Positions 7,467 through 16,638 of a stretch of 64,000 nucleotides of DNA are shown here, piece after piece; within the stretch, counting starts at the first letter, position 1; each line of letters opens with the position of its first letter. This DNA comes from Streptomyces longisporoflavus (lineage in GTDB: Bacteria > Actinomycetota > Actinomycetes > Streptomycetales > Streptomycetaceae), in the NCBI RefSeq assembly GCF_014649775.1, contig NZ_BMTR01000007.1:331055-395054 (forward strand), read 5' to 3'. The position numbers were made by a program, and so were the translations under genes. Below the pieces are notes generated by a model. That model did not search any database. It had not been told where the DNA came from and saw only the letters and a list, made by a program, of their open reading frames with translations.

Positions 7467-9341
7467 TTAGCCGTGCTTGGCGCGCGAGGCGGTGCGGCCG
7501 CGCTGCTTCTGGTCCAGGACGACCTTGCGGATACGCACGGTCTCCGGGGTCACCTCGATGCACTCGTCGTCGCGGCAGAACTCCAGGGACTGCTCCAGCG
7601 AGAGCTTGCGGGCGGGCACGACGTTCTCCGTCGTGTCCGCGGAAGCCGCACGCATGTTGGTGAGCTTCTTCTCCTTGGTGATGTTCACGTCCATGTCGTC
7701 GGCGCGCGAGTTCTCGCCGACGATCATGCCCTCGTACACCTCGGTGCCGGCCTCGGTGAAGATGACACCGCGCTCCTGGAGGTTGACCATGGCGAACGGC
7801 GTGACCGAACCCGCGCGGTCCGCGACGAGCGAACCGTTGTGACGGGTGCGCAGGTCGCCGAACCACGGCTCGTGACCCTCGAAGATCGAGTGCGCGATGC
7901 CGGTGCCGCGGGTCTGGGTCAGGAACTCCGTGCGGAAGCCGATGAGGCCACGCGACGGAACGATCCACTCCATGCGGATCCAGCCGGAGCCGTGGTTGGT
8001 CATCGTCTCCATGCGGCCCTTGCGGGTCGCCATCAGCTGCGTGATGGCGCCGAGGTGCTCCTCGGGCGAGTCGATCGTCATGCGCTCGATCGGCTCGTAC
8101 GTCTTGCCGTCGATCTGCTTGGTGACGACCTCGGGCTTGCCGACGGTCAGCTCGAAGCCCTCGCGGCGCATCTGCTCGACCAGGATGGCGAGCGCGAGCT
8201 CACCACGGCCCTGGACCTCCCAGGCGTCGGGACGCTCGGTGTCCAGGACACGGAGCGAGACGTTACCGATGAGCTCCTTGTCCAGACGGTCCTTCACCTG
8301 GCGGGCGGTGACCTTGTGGCCCTTGCCGCCCTTGCCGACGAGCGGCGAGGTGTTGGTGCCGATGGTCATGGAGATCGCCGGCTCGTCGACCGTGATCAGC
8401 GGCAGCGCGATCGGGTTCTCGGGGTCGGCGAGGGTCTCGCCGATCATGATGTCCGCGATACCGGCGATGGCACAGATGTCACCGGGGCCGGCCTTCTCGG
8501 CGGGCTTGCGGGTGAGCGCCTCGGTCATCATCAGCTCGGTGATGCGGACGTTGGACTGCGAGCCGTCACGCTTGATCCAGGTAACGGTCTGGCCCTTGCG
8601 CAGCTCGCCCTGCTCGACGCGGCACAGCGCGATACGGCCGAGGAAGTTGTCGGCGTCCAGGTTCGTGACGTGGGCCTGGAGAGGCGCGTCCTCGTCGTAC
8701 TCCGGGGCCGGGACGGTCTCCAGGATCGTGGAGAAGAACGGCTCCAGGTTCTCGCTGTCGGCCGGGACGGTGCCGTCCTCCGGCTTGGTCAGCGAGGCGA
8801 CGCCGTCACGGGCGCAGGCGTAGACGATCGGGAACTCGATCTGGTCCTCGTCCGCGTCCAGGTCCAGGAACAGGTCGTACGTCTCGTCGACGACCTCGGC
8901 GATGCGCGAGTCGGGACGGTCCGTCTTGTTGATGCACAGGATGACCGGCATCTTCGCGGCGAGCGCCTTGCGCAGCACGAAGCGGGTCTGCGGCAGCGGG
9001 CCTTCGGAGGCGTCCACGAGGAGGACGACCGCGTCCACCATCGACAGGCCGCGCTCGACCTCGCCACCGAAGTCGGCGTGGCCGGGGGTGTCGATGATGT
9101 TGATGGTGATGACGTCGCCGCCATCCTTGGGGTGGTACTTGACGGCCGTGTTCTTGGCCAGGATCGTGATGCCCTTCTCACGCTCCAGGTCGTTCGAGTC
9201 CATCATGCGGTCGTCGAGCGACTCCGCAGCGTGCGCGGCGAAGGAGCCGGCCTGCTTGAGCATGGCGTCGACCAGGGTGGTCTTGCCGTGGTCGACGTGG
9301 GCGACGATGGCAACATTACGAATGTCATGGCGCGTGGGCAT
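7467..9341 (-). CDS. typA: Translational GTPase TypA/BipA
   Basis: A 624-residue ribosome-binding GTPase of the EF-G/LepA superfamily that helps 50S assembly and stress or cold adaptation. G motifs are seen in order: AHVDHGKTTL near residue 14, EREKGITI, DTPGHADF, NKTD. EF-G-like domains follow, and the C-terminal TypA-specific domain ends with GQSLEF-like ESLEFCRDDECIEVTP. Start chosen at 9341 (MPTRHDIRNVAI), which matches the family N-terminus; an extra 26 upstream residues in frame are proline/arginine-rich and unlikely. The gene stands alone with its own hairpin. Length fits the family. Confidence 0.97.
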   Translation of the reverse strand: MPTRHDIRNVAIVAHVDHGKTTLVDAMLKQAGSFAAHAAESLDDRMMDSNDLEREKGITILAKNTAVKYHPKDGGDVITINIIDTPGHADFGGEVERGLSMVDAVVLLVDASEGPLPQTRFVLRKALAAKMPVILCINKTDRPDSRIAEVVDETYDLFLDLDADEDQIEFPIVYACARDGVASLTKPEDGTVPADSENLEPFFSTILETVPAPEYDEDAPLQAHVTNLDADNFLGRIALCRVEQGELRKGQTVTWIKRDGSQSNVRITELMMTEALTRKPAEKAGPGDICAIAGIADIMIGETLADPENPIALPLITVDEPAISMTIGTNTSPLVGKGGKGHKVTARQVKDRLDKELIGNVSLRVLDTERPDAWEVQGRGELALAILVEQMRREGFELTVGKPEVVTKQIDGKTYEPIERMTIDSPEEHLGAITQLMATRKGRMETMTNHGSGWIRMEWIVPSRGLIGFRTEFLTQTRGTGIAHSIFEGHEPWFGDLRTRHNGSLVADRAGSVTPFAMVNLQERGVIFTEAGTEVYEGMIVGENSRADDMDVNITKEKKLTNMRAASADTTENVVPARKLSLEQSLEFCRDDECIEVTPETVRIRKVVLDQKQRGRTASRAKHG

Positions 9342-9616
9342 ACGAGCTGCGCTTCTCCCGGGAAGAGTGGACGGCGGCGCGTACGGTCCGGTACGCGTGC
9401 CCTGCCGGGCAGACAACACGCCACGGCCTCACCCCAGTCTACGGCCCTTACGCGGAGGTGACCTCCGCGGGGGCCTCACGGGCGGTCTGACCTGGGTTTT
9501 CGCTGTTCGCCCGAGGGGTGGTGGCGGGCGTGGGCGGGCTGCGGGCGGGGTCGGCGGGATGGGGGCGGGCGCGGGCAGGCACAGAAAGGTACGCACGGGT
9601 CAAGGGGCGGGAACGA
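9342..9616. other. Intergenic region upstream of typA
   Basis: About 280 bases holding the typA promoter. The stretch 9520-9600 is a G-rich low-complexity run (GGCGGG/GCGGGC units). No gene or clear promoter box is seen. Confidence 0.45.
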
Positions 9617-9647
9617 CCTTGCCCGCCGGGGGCGCCGGCGGGCAAGG
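9617..9647 (-). terminator. Hairpin terminator of the orphan binding-protein gene
   Basis: Thirteen-base perfect arms CCTTGCCCGCCGG and CCGGCGGGCAAGG around a five-base loop, 78 bases after the stop codon at 9725. Confidence 0.8.
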
Positions 9648-9724
9648 GAGTTGAGCTGGATCTGAGTGTGACCTGTGGCGGGTGGCTGTGGCGGGTGACC
9701 TGTGCCGTGTGACCTGCGACGCGG

Positions 9725-12091
9725 CTACTTCGCCGCGGGCTTCGCGCCCGGCTTCAGGAAGCCCATGTCCTCGTAGTTCGGGGCCTGGAATCCGAACGCG
9801 CCCGCGTTGGCGAGATTCGTGCGGGCCGCCATCAGCTGGGGGCGCTGATAGAGGGGAATGGAACCCGCCTCGGCCCAGATGCGGGCGTCCGCCTTCTTGA
9901 CCAGGGCCCGGCTCTCGTCCTCGTCGAGCTCCCCCATCGCCTGATCGAACAGCTGATCGATGTGGTCCGTGCCGACCCGCGTGTAGTTCTGCTCGACGTT
10001 CAGCGAGCCGTCCGCGGCCGGCACCGGCTTGGCGAAGATCGGGCGCGCGTCCGTGGCCGGGAAGGCCGTCGCGGGCCAGGAGTAGAGGGCGAGGTCGTAC
10101 TGACCGGACGCGATGTGGTCCTTGAAGTAACTGTCGTCGGCGACCTTCGACGTCTCCGTGCTGATCCCGATCTTCTGGAGCATCCGCGAGATCCGGTCGG
10201 CCACGGTCCGCAGCGACTCCGAGCCCTCGCCCGAGGGCAGGACGAAGCGGAGGGTGAGGGGCTTGCCGTCCTTGGCCATGGGACCGCCGACCGCCCTGGT
10301 GTCCCCGGCGGGCGCCGCCGTGCCCTTGGGCGCGTACGCGCCCGGCGCACCGCCCTTGGCCTCGTCCTGCTTCTCGGCGTCCTTCTGCGAACGCTTCTCG
10401 GCGCGCTTCTCCGCGCGCTTCTCGGCCCGCTTCTCCGACCGCTCCGACCGCTTCTCGGCGCGCTCCCCGGGGCCCTTCTTCTTCTCCTTGTCCGCCTCGC
10501 GGTGCGCCGTGAGGGACGCGGCCTGGCGGGTCAGCGCCGCCTGCTGGTACGCGGCGGCCGGGGCCGGCGCGAGCACCGAGGTACCGCTGTCGCCCGGCTT
10601 CTGGTCGTCCTCGCCGACGATGTACGTCCCGTCGTCGCCCGAGTCGTCCCCGGAGTCTTCGGAACCCCCGGAGCCCTCGGCCTCGGAGTCCTTCGCCTTC
10701 CCGGCGTCCGCCTCTCCCCCGGCCGTCTTCCCCTTCGGCTCCTTCAGCGGACCCCCCGGCGTCCACCCCGCGTCGGCGAGCAGCGCCCGCGCCTCGGTGG
10801 TGTCCTGGTCGCCCAGGGCCCCGCTGTTGTCCGCGTACGCCTGCTGCCCGGCGAGGGCCAGGTGGCTGCCGACCGGCTCGGCGGGCAGGCCGAGCGGCGC
10901 GAGAACCGCCTTGGCGAGCTCCTCGCGGTCGAGCGCGCGGGCCACCGCGCGCCGCACCCGGTCGTCGGCGAGCGGACCCTCGGTGCCGTTGAGGGCGAGC
11001 TGGGTGTAGGCCGGTTCGAGGGACTTGCGGACGGTGTAGCCGCTCAGGCCCGTCTGCTCGGTGGCGTACTTCTTGATCGCCCGGTGGTTCTTGGCGCGGA
11101 CCTGCTGCTCGGCCTCGGCCGCCTCCTCGTCGGAGCCCTTGGCGATCGCCCAGGAACGCAGCGCCTTGGCGGGCGTGAGGCGCGCCTCGGGGCCGTGACC
11201 GAGCGGGCCCTGAGCGCCCTGGTCACGGGCCGCGTTCGAGATGCGCTGCGCCTGCGGGGCGTCGATCTCGGCCAGGTCGACCTTCCCCGCCGCGAGCGAC
11301 GCGGCCCGCGTGCCGCGCGGCACCTCGCGCAGGACCAGCTTGTCGAGCTTGGCGGGCCTGCCCCACCAGCGCGGGTTGCGGGTCAACGTGACCTGCTCCG
11401 CCTTGCTGCCGAACTCCTGCACCGTGAAGGGCCCCGCGCTCACCTTGAGCTTGCGCCGCGCGCCGTCGTTGAAGGAGTCGGGGGTGCCCATGACCTCCTT
11501 CGGGTACAGCGGCGAGAAGAGCGAACGCCAGTCCGCGTACGGCTTGTCGAAGGTGACGCGCACCTCCAGATTGTTCTCGCCGCGCTCGATCTTCTCGATG
11601 CGGTCGTACCCCGCGTTGCGTGCCGTCCAGTACGCGCTGTCCTTGCCGGACAGGGCGCGTTGCTGCGCCGCGAAGTCGTCGGCGCCGACCTCCCGGCCGT
11701 CGCTCCACACCGCCTGCTGGTTGAGCTTGTAGAGCACGACCTGCTTGGGCTCGCGCTCGACGATCTCCGCGGACTCCAGGTAGTCGGCGTTCCGCTGCGG
11801 CCTGCCCGTCGCGTCGAGCCGGAACATCGAGGGCAGGACCGCGCCGGCGATGCGTGACGTGCCCGCGTCCGCGTCCGACTGGAAGGAGTTGAGGGTCTGC
11901 GGCATCGCGTCGACCGCCCAGTTCATGGTTCCGCCGTCGGCGACGCGGTCGCGGGCCGCCGCGGCGATGTCCTGACCGGCCGTCGGGGTGCCCGCCTCGT
12001 CCTGTGAGCTGCAGGCGGCGAGGGCGGGCAGAGCCAGCACGCCCGTGGCGAGGAACACGGCAGATCTCAGTCTGGCGCGGTCTGGGGTCAT
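9725..12091 (-). CDS. Orphan ABC-type peptide-binding lipoprotein with charged insertion
   Basis: A 788-residue SBP family 5 lipoprotein, well above the usual 520-600. Signal peptide and lipobox (LALPALAAC, Cys about 26) are followed by the binding fold, e.g. MNWAVDAMPQTLNSFQSDAD and YPKEVMGTPDSFNDG. An insertion at about residues 455-600 breaks the second half: a Gly/Ser/Asp-rich stretch, then a highly charged run with repeated AEKR units, then Ala/Pro-rich sequence. The fold resumes with LTLRFVLPSGEGSESLR. CGGAGGT sits before the ATG. No permease or ATPase genes lie next to it, so it may feed a distant importer or act as a sensor. Often annotated as ABC transporter family substrate-binding protein. 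Confidence 0.88.
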   Translation of the reverse strand: MTPDRARLRSAVFLATGVLALPALAACSSQDEAGTPTAGQDIAAAARDRVADGGTMNWAVDAMPQTLNSFQSDADAGTSRIAGAVLPSMFRLDATGRPQRNADYLESAEIVEREPKQVVLYKLNQQAVWSDGREVGADDFAAQQRALSGKDSAYWTARNAGYDRIEKIERGENNLEVRVTFDKPYADWRSLFSPLYPKEVMGTPDSFNDGARRKLKVSAGPFTVQEFGSKAEQVTLTRNPRWWGRPAKLDKLVLREVPRGTRAASLAAGKVDLAEIDAPQAQRISNAARDQGAQGPLGHGPEARLTPAKALRSWAIAKGSDEEAAEAEQQVRAKNHRAIKKYATEQTGLSGYTVRKSLEPAYTQLALNGTEGPLADDRVRRAVARALDREELAKAVLAPLGLPAEPVGSHLALAGQQAYADNSGALGDQDTTEARALLADAGWTPGGPLKEPKGKTAGGEADAGKAKDSEAEGSGGSEDSGDDSGDDGTYIVGEDDQKPGDSGTSVLAPAPAAAYQQAALTRQAASLTAHREADKEKKKGPGERAEKRSERSEKRAEKRAEKRAEKRSQKDAEKQDEAKGGAPGAYAPKGTAAPAGDTRAVGGPMAKDGKPLTLRFVLPSGEGSESLRTVADRISRMLQKIGISTETSKVADDSYFKDHIASGQYDLALYSWPATAFPATDARPIFAKPVPAADGSLNVEQNYTRVGTDHIDQLFDQAMGELDEDESRALVKKADARIWAEAGSIPLYQRPQLMAARTNLANAGAFGFQAPNYEDMGFLKPGAKPAAK
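10371..10461. repeat. Short in-gene repeat coding AEKR units
   Basis: Successive near-identical 12-base units (CTTCTCGGCGCG variants) encode the repeated AEKR/SEKR run of the binding protein. The array is in frame and could expand or shrink by slippage without breaking the gene. Confidence 0.75.
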
Positions 12092-12477
12092 GGCGGGAAC
12101 CTCCGGGGCTCGCCCGGCCGCCCGCTACCAGGACCGGGCCGGGTTTGATCACGTTTGGCGGTATATGGAGCGTATATGGAGCTGATCACATCTATCGATC
12201 CACTGAAGGGGACGGGGCGCGGCCCGCGGGAGCGACACGGCGTGAGCGCGGCGGATGCCACTCGTGCGGCCCAACCCGGCCGCACCCGGCGTGACCGAGC
12301 GTGACGGCGGCCTCTCGCGCGCCCCGAAGCACGGTCCGGGCCCCGGCGTGCACCCCGGCGTGTTTCGGTGCGTGCGAGCCGGTAATCCCGGCAGATCTCT
12401 TCACAAGCCGGGATGTGACGCGCGACACTCGCAGGCGCATGAACGTTGCCGCCGCACCCCTGAAGTGAGGGCAAGTC
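12092..12477. promoter_or_regulatory. Divergent control region with tandem 11-base repeat
   Basis: This 386-base gap separates the minus-strand binding protein from the plus-strand sdh operon. It contains GTATATGGAGC twice, back to back (12161-12171, 12172-12182), bounded by TGATCAC on both sides (12146-12152, 12183-12189). A small stem GTGCGGCC/GGCCGCAC lies at 12264-12285. The repeat is a good candidate operator; the bound regulator is unknown. Confidence 0.5.
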
Positions 12478-12792
12478 ATGGCTCTGCAGGATGATCTGAC
12501 GGCTGTTCAGCGCTGCGTCGACGACCTGGTCCGCACCGTCGGCAAGCTGGAACAGCAGGTCGGCGAGGGTCCCCACGGAGGTCTGGCGGGGCTCGACGTC
12601 CGCCGCGTCCGTACGGACGCCGACCACCTGCGCGAGAGCGTCGCGCTCCTCCGCGCCGCGGTCTCCACGCCGGCCGCCGCCCCGCCGAAGCGGCCCGACC
12701 TGGTCACCATCCCCGATACGCCGTACGACAGCTCACTGTGGACGGACTCGGACGACGAGGGCCTCGGCGCGCACGACCGGCGTGCCCCTTGA
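12478..12792 (+). CDS. Small conserved hypothetical protein upstream of sdh
   Basis: A 104-residue soluble protein starting at the ATG preceded by AGTGAGGGC. Residues 1-65 look like two amphipathic helices (LTAVQRCVDDLVRTVGKLEQ and TDADHLRESVALLRAAV), likely a short coiled coil; the C-terminus is polar and acidic (DSSLWTDSDDEG). No catalytic motif is visible. It lies 58 bases upstream of the cytochrome b subunit gene in the same direction, so a link with the succinate dehydrogenase operon is possible, but function is unknown. Confidence 0.75.
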   Translation: MALQDDLTAVQRCVDDLVRTVGKLEQQVGEGPHGGLAGLDVRRVRTDADHLRESVALLRAAVSTPAAAPPKRPDLVTIPDTPYDSSLWTDSDDEGLGAHDRRAP

Positions 12793-12850
12793 GGCACCCC
12801 CGCCCTGAGCACTGCCGTCCCCCACCGCAGGACAAAGGAGTCGAGCCTCG

Positions 12851-13684
12851 TTGGCCACTGGCACGGAACCTCATCTGAAAAGCGGGCAGGATTCCGGCGG
12901 CGTGAGAGCGGCGACGCGCGCCGCGATCAGCGCTGCCCATCTGCGGACCGACCGCTGGTGGCTCGCGCCCGCCGCGACCGCCGCCGGACTCTTCGCCTTC
13001 ATCGTCTACTCGACGTGGCGCGCCTTCGCGAACGCCGACTACTACGCGGCGCCCTACGTCTCGCCGTTCTACTCGCCCTGCCTCGCCGAGAACTGCGAGC
13101 CGATGCGATCAGGCCCCAACTGGGAGATCTTCGGCAGCTGGTGGGGCCTCTCCCCCGCGCTGCTCATCCTGATCTTCCCGCTCGGCTTCCGCCTCACCTG
13201 CTACTACTACCGCAAGGCCTACTACCGCGGCTTCTGGGCCTCGCCGCCCGCCTGCGCGGTGGCCGAGCCACACAAGAAGTACTCCGGAGAGACCCGTTTC
13301 CCGCTGATCCTGCAGAACATCCACCGCTACTTCTTCTACGCGGCGGTTCCGGTGGCGGGCATCCTCACGTACGACACCGTGCTGTCGTTCCGTGACGAGC
13401 ACTACGAGTGGGGCCACATGGGCCTCGGCACCCTCGTGTTCCTGGTCAACATCGTGCTGATCTGGGCGTACACCCTCTCCTGTCACTCCTGCCGGCACAT
13501 CGTCGGCGGCAAGCTCAAGCACTTCTCCAAGCATCCCGTGCGCTACCGCATGTGGCAGTGGGTCGGAAAGCTCAACGCCCGGCACATGCTGCTCGCCTGG
13601 GCTTCCTTGGTGAGCGTGGCGCTCGCCGACTTCTACGTGTATCTGATCGCGTCCGGCGTCTTCGACGATCCGAGGTTGTTCTGA
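12851..13684 (+). CDS. sdhC: Succinate dehydrogenase/fumarate reductase cytochrome b subunit
   Basis: A 277-residue membrane anchor with five likely membrane helices (first WLAPAATAAGLFAFIVYSTW, last MLLAWASLVSVALADFYVYL). Several histidines near helix ends (NIHRYFFYAAVP, YEWGHMG, SCHSCRHIVGG) could ligate heme. The TTG start follows AAAGGAG; no better ATG exists. Its stop overlaps the start of the flavoprotein gene (TGATG). A single large anchor instead of SdhC plus SdhD marks the three-subunit type. It passes electrons from succinate to quinone at the inner membrane, or the reverse. Confidence 0.85.
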   Translation: MATGTEPHLKSGQDSGGVRAATRAAISAAHLRTDRWWLAPAATAAGLFAFIVYSTWRAFANADYYAAPYVSPFYSPCLAENCEPMRSGPNWEIFGSWWGLSPALLILIFPLGFRLTCYYYRKAYYRGFWASPPACAVAEPHKKYSGETRFPLILQNIHRYFFYAAVPVAGILTYDTVLSFRDEHYEWGHMGLGTLVFLVNIVLIWAYTLSCHSCRHIVGGKLKHFSKHPVRYRMWQWVGKLNARHMLLAWASLVSVALADFYVYLIASGVFDDPRLF

Positions 13685-15621
13685 TGTCTCAAGTGGAGCG
13701 GCAGCAGTGGGATGTTGTCGTGGTGGGAGCCGGCGGCGCGGGCCTCCGGGCCGCGATCGAGGCGCGTGAGCAAGGTGCCCGTACCGCCGTGATCTGCAAG
13801 TCCTTGTTCGGCAAGGCCCATACGGTGATGGCAGAGGGCGGCATCGCGGCCTCGATGGGCAACGTGAACTCCGGCGACAACTGGCAGGTCCACTTCCGCG
13901 ACACCCTGCGGGGCGGCAAGTTCCTCAACCAGTGGCGGATGGCGGAGCTGCACGCGCGCGAGGCGCCCGATCGCGTCTGGGAGCTGGAAACCTGGGGCGC
14001 CCTGTTCGACCGCACGGCGGACGGCCGCATCTCGCAGCGCAACTTCGGGGGGCACGAATATCCCCGCCTCGCGCACGTCGGCGACCGGACCGGACTCGAA
14101 CTGATCCGCACGCTCCAGCAGAAGATCGTCGCCCTCCAGCAGGAGGACGAGCGCGAGTTCGGCGACTACGAAGCGCGCCTGAAGGTCTTCCAGGAGTGCA
14201 CGGTCACCCGCGTCCTCAAGGACGGCGAGCGGGTGAGCGGCACGTTCTGCTACGACCGCGAGTCCGGCCGCTTCTTCGTGCTCGAAGCCCCGGGCGTCGT
14301 CCTTGCGACCGGCGGCATCGGCAAGTCCTTCAAGGTGACGTCCAACTCGTGGGAGTACACGGGTGACGGGCACGCGCTCGCGCTGCTCGCCGGAGCGCCG
14401 CTCCTGAACATGGAGTTCGTGCAGTTCCACCCGACGGGGATGGTCTGGCCGCCGTCGGTAAAGGGCATCCTGGTCACCGAGTCGGTGCGGGGCGACGGCG
14501 GGGTGCTGCGCAACTCCGAGGGCAAGCGGTTCATGTTCGACTACGTACCGGACGTCTTCAAGGAGAAGTACGCCCAGTCGGAGGACGAGGGCGACCGCTG
14601 GTACGAGGACCCGGACAACAACCGGCGCCCTCCGGAACTCCTGCCGCGCGACGAAGTGGCGCGCGCGATCAACTCCGAGGTGAAGGCGGGCCGCGGCTCG
14701 CCGCACGGCGGAGTCTTCCTCGACGTGTCGACGCGCATGCCCGCCGAGGTCATCCGGCGCCGCCTCCCGTCGATGTACCACCAGTTCAAGGAGCTGGCGG
14801 ACGTCGACATCACGGCCGAGGCGATGGAGGTGGGACCGACCTGCCACTACGTGATGGGCGGCATCGCCGTCGAGTCGGACACGGCGGCCGCGCGACGCGT
14901 GCCGGGACTCTACGCCGCGGGCGAGGTCGCGGGCGGCATGCACGGCTCCAACCGCCTCGGCGGCAACTCGCTGTCCGACCTGCTCGTCTTCGGCCGGCGT
15001 GCGGGGCTGCACGCGGCGCGGTACGCGTCAGGGCTCACCGGGGCGGGCGCCAGGCCGGTGATCGACGACGTCCAGGTGGACACGGCGGCGGCCGAGGCGC
15101 TGCGGCCGTTCAGCGCGGAGGGACCCGAGGACGGGTCGACGCCGGAGAATCCGTACACCCTCCACCAGGAACTCCAGCAGACGATGAACGACCTGGTCGG
15201 CATCATCCGCCGCGAGGGCGAGATGGAACGGGCCCTGGAGAAGCTGGCGGAACTGCGGGTGCGGGCCAGGCGGGCCGGTGTCGAGGGGCACCGGCAGTTC
15301 AACCCCGGCTGGCACCTCGCGCTCGACCTGCGCAACATGCTCCTGGTCAGCGAATGCGTGGCGCGGGCCGCCCTGGAGCGCACGGAGAGCCGGGGCGGGC
15401 ACACCCGCGAGGACCATCCGGGCATGAACCGCGACTGGCGCCGCGTGAATCTGCTCTGCCAGCTCACGGACCCGTCGGGGGGCCTCGCGGCCACGGACCC
15501 CGTGCGCGGCCAGATCGATCTGGTGCGGGTCACCACCGAGCCCATCCGTCCCGACCTGCTTGCTCTCTTCGAGAAGGAAGAGCTGGTCAAGTACCTGGCC
15601 GAAGAGGAGCTTTACGAGTGA
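13684..15621 (+). CDS. sdhA: Succinate dehydrogenase/fumarate reductase flavoprotein subunit
   Basis: A 645-residue flavoprotein. The N-terminal dinucleotide fold is VVVVGAGGAGLRAAIEA at about residues 11-27; the histidine in KAHTVMAEGG should bind FAD covalently. Active-site blocks are QFHPTGMVWPP, LVTESVRGDGG and SNRLGGNSLSDLLVFGRRAG. The C-terminal domain ends with LVKYLAEEELYE. It catalyses oxidation of succinate to fumarate. The gene overlaps both neighbours by one to four bases, showing tight operon organisation. Confidence 0.95.
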   Translation: MSQVERQQWDVVVVGAGGAGLRAAIEAREQGARTAVICKSLFGKAHTVMAEGGIAASMGNVNSGDNWQVHFRDTLRGGKFLNQWRMAELHAREAPDRVWELETWGALFDRTADGRISQRNFGGHEYPRLAHVGDRTGLELIRTLQQKIVALQQEDEREFGDYEARLKVFQECTVTRVLKDGERVSGTFCYDRESGRFFVLEAPGVVLATGGIGKSFKVTSNSWEYTGDGHALALLAGAPLLNMEFVQFHPTGMVWPPSVKGILVTESVRGDGGVLRNSEGKRFMFDYVPDVFKEKYAQSEDEGDRWYEDPDNNRRPPELLPRDEVARAINSEVKAGRGSPHGGVFLDVSTRMPAEVIRRRLPSMYHQFKELADVDITAEAMEVGPTCHYVMGGIAVESDTAAARRVPGLYAAGEVAGGMHGSNRLGGNSLSDLLVFGRRAGLHAARYASGLTGAGARPVIDDVQVDTAAAEALRPFSAEGPEDGSTPENPYTLHQELQQTMNDLVGIIRREGEMERALEKLAELRVRARRAGVEGHRQFNPGWHLALDLRNMLLVSECVARAALERTESRGGHTREDHPGMNRDWRRVNLLCQLTDPSGGLAATDPVRGQIDLVRVTTEPIRPDLLALFEKEELVKYLAEEELYE

Positions 15622-16427
15622 GTACCACTACGCCGAGTTCACCGGGTGCTTCCGGGACGTCGTACGACGCGCGGTTCCGGGTCTGGCGCGGGGACGTCAA
15701 GGGCGGCGACCTGGAGGACTTCACGGTCGAGGTCAACGAAGGCGAGGTCGTCCTCGACATCATCCACCGCCTGCAGGCCACGCAGACCCCCGACCTGGCG
15801 GTGCGCTGGAACTGCAAGGCGGGCAAGTGCGGTTCGTGCTCGGCGGAGATCAACGGCCGGCCACGCCTCATGTGCATGACGCGGATGTCGGTGTTCGACC
15901 GCGAGGACGTCATCACGGTGACACCGCTGCGCGCCTTCCCCGTGGTGCGGGACCTGGTGACGGACGTCGGCTTCAACTACACGAAGGCCAGGGAGGTACC
16001 GGCCTTCGTACCGCCTGCGGACCTCGGGCCCGGCGAGTACCGCATGCAGCAGGCCGACGTGGACCGCTCCCAGGAGTTCCGCAAGTGCATCGAGTGCTTC
16101 CTGTGCCAGGACACGTGCCATGTGGTGCGCGACCACGAGGAGAACAAGGCTGCCTTCGCGGGGCCGCGCTTCCTGATGCGGGTCGCTGAGCTGGACATGC
16201 ACCCGCTGGACGCGGCGGCTGAGAGCGGCCTCGACCGCAAGCAGACCGCCCAGGACGAACACGGGCTCGGCTACTGCAACATCACGAAGTGCTGCTCGGA
16301 GGTGTGTCCGGAGGGCATCAAGATCACGGACAACGCGCTGATCCCCCTGAAGGAACGGGCGGTCGACCGGAAGTACGACCCGCTGGTCTGGCTCGGCAAC
16401 AAGATCCGGCGGCGGGGGGAGCGGTAG
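15618..16427 (+). CDS. sdhB: Succinate dehydrogenase/fumarate reductase iron-sulfur subunit
   Basis: A 269-residue electron-transfer subunit. The N-terminal 2Fe-2S ferredoxin domain shows CKAGKCGSCSAEING and a further Cys in RLMCMTR. Two C-terminal clusters are seen as CIECFLCQDTCH and CNITKCCSEVCPEGI, giving the expected 4Fe-4S and 3Fe-4S ligands. The GTG start overlaps the sdhA stop (GTGA), so I prefer it to earlier in-frame starts inside sdhA. It completes a three-gene sdhCAB operon. Confidence 0.94.
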   Translation: MSTTTPSSPGASGTSYDARFRVWRGDVKGGDLEDFTVEVNEGEVVLDIIHRLQATQTPDLAVRWNCKAGKCGSCSAEINGRPRLMCMTRMSVFDREDVITVTPLRAFPVVRDLVTDVGFNYTKAREVPAFVPPADLGPGEYRMQQADVDRSQEFRKCIECFLCQDTCHVVRDHEENKAAFAGPRFLMRVAELDMHPLDAAAESGLDRKQTAQDEHGLGYCNITKCCSEVCPEGIKITDNALIPLKERAVDRKYDPLVWLGNKIRRRGER

Positions 16428-16638
16428 CTTCGCGCCGCTTGCCGGGGCAGGGGTTGGTGAGGTTGGTGGGGTTGTGGGGCTCGGGGGGCAATCCCCCGGG
16501 CCGAAGACTCGGGATTCGGCACCCGGCAGGCTGCACCCGGCACCCGGCAGGCGTCTGGCCCCCGCCCGAGGCCCTTCGGCCAGGGAACCCCCAGCCGCCG
16601 GGTCGCGCACCCCCCGATCCGGTCATACGCTCCCAAAT

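Noticed and set aside
7473..9461. Plus-strand 662-codon frame opposite typA
   Set aside because: Antisense shadow of TypA; low-complexity Asp/Val/Leu composition and no ribosome site.
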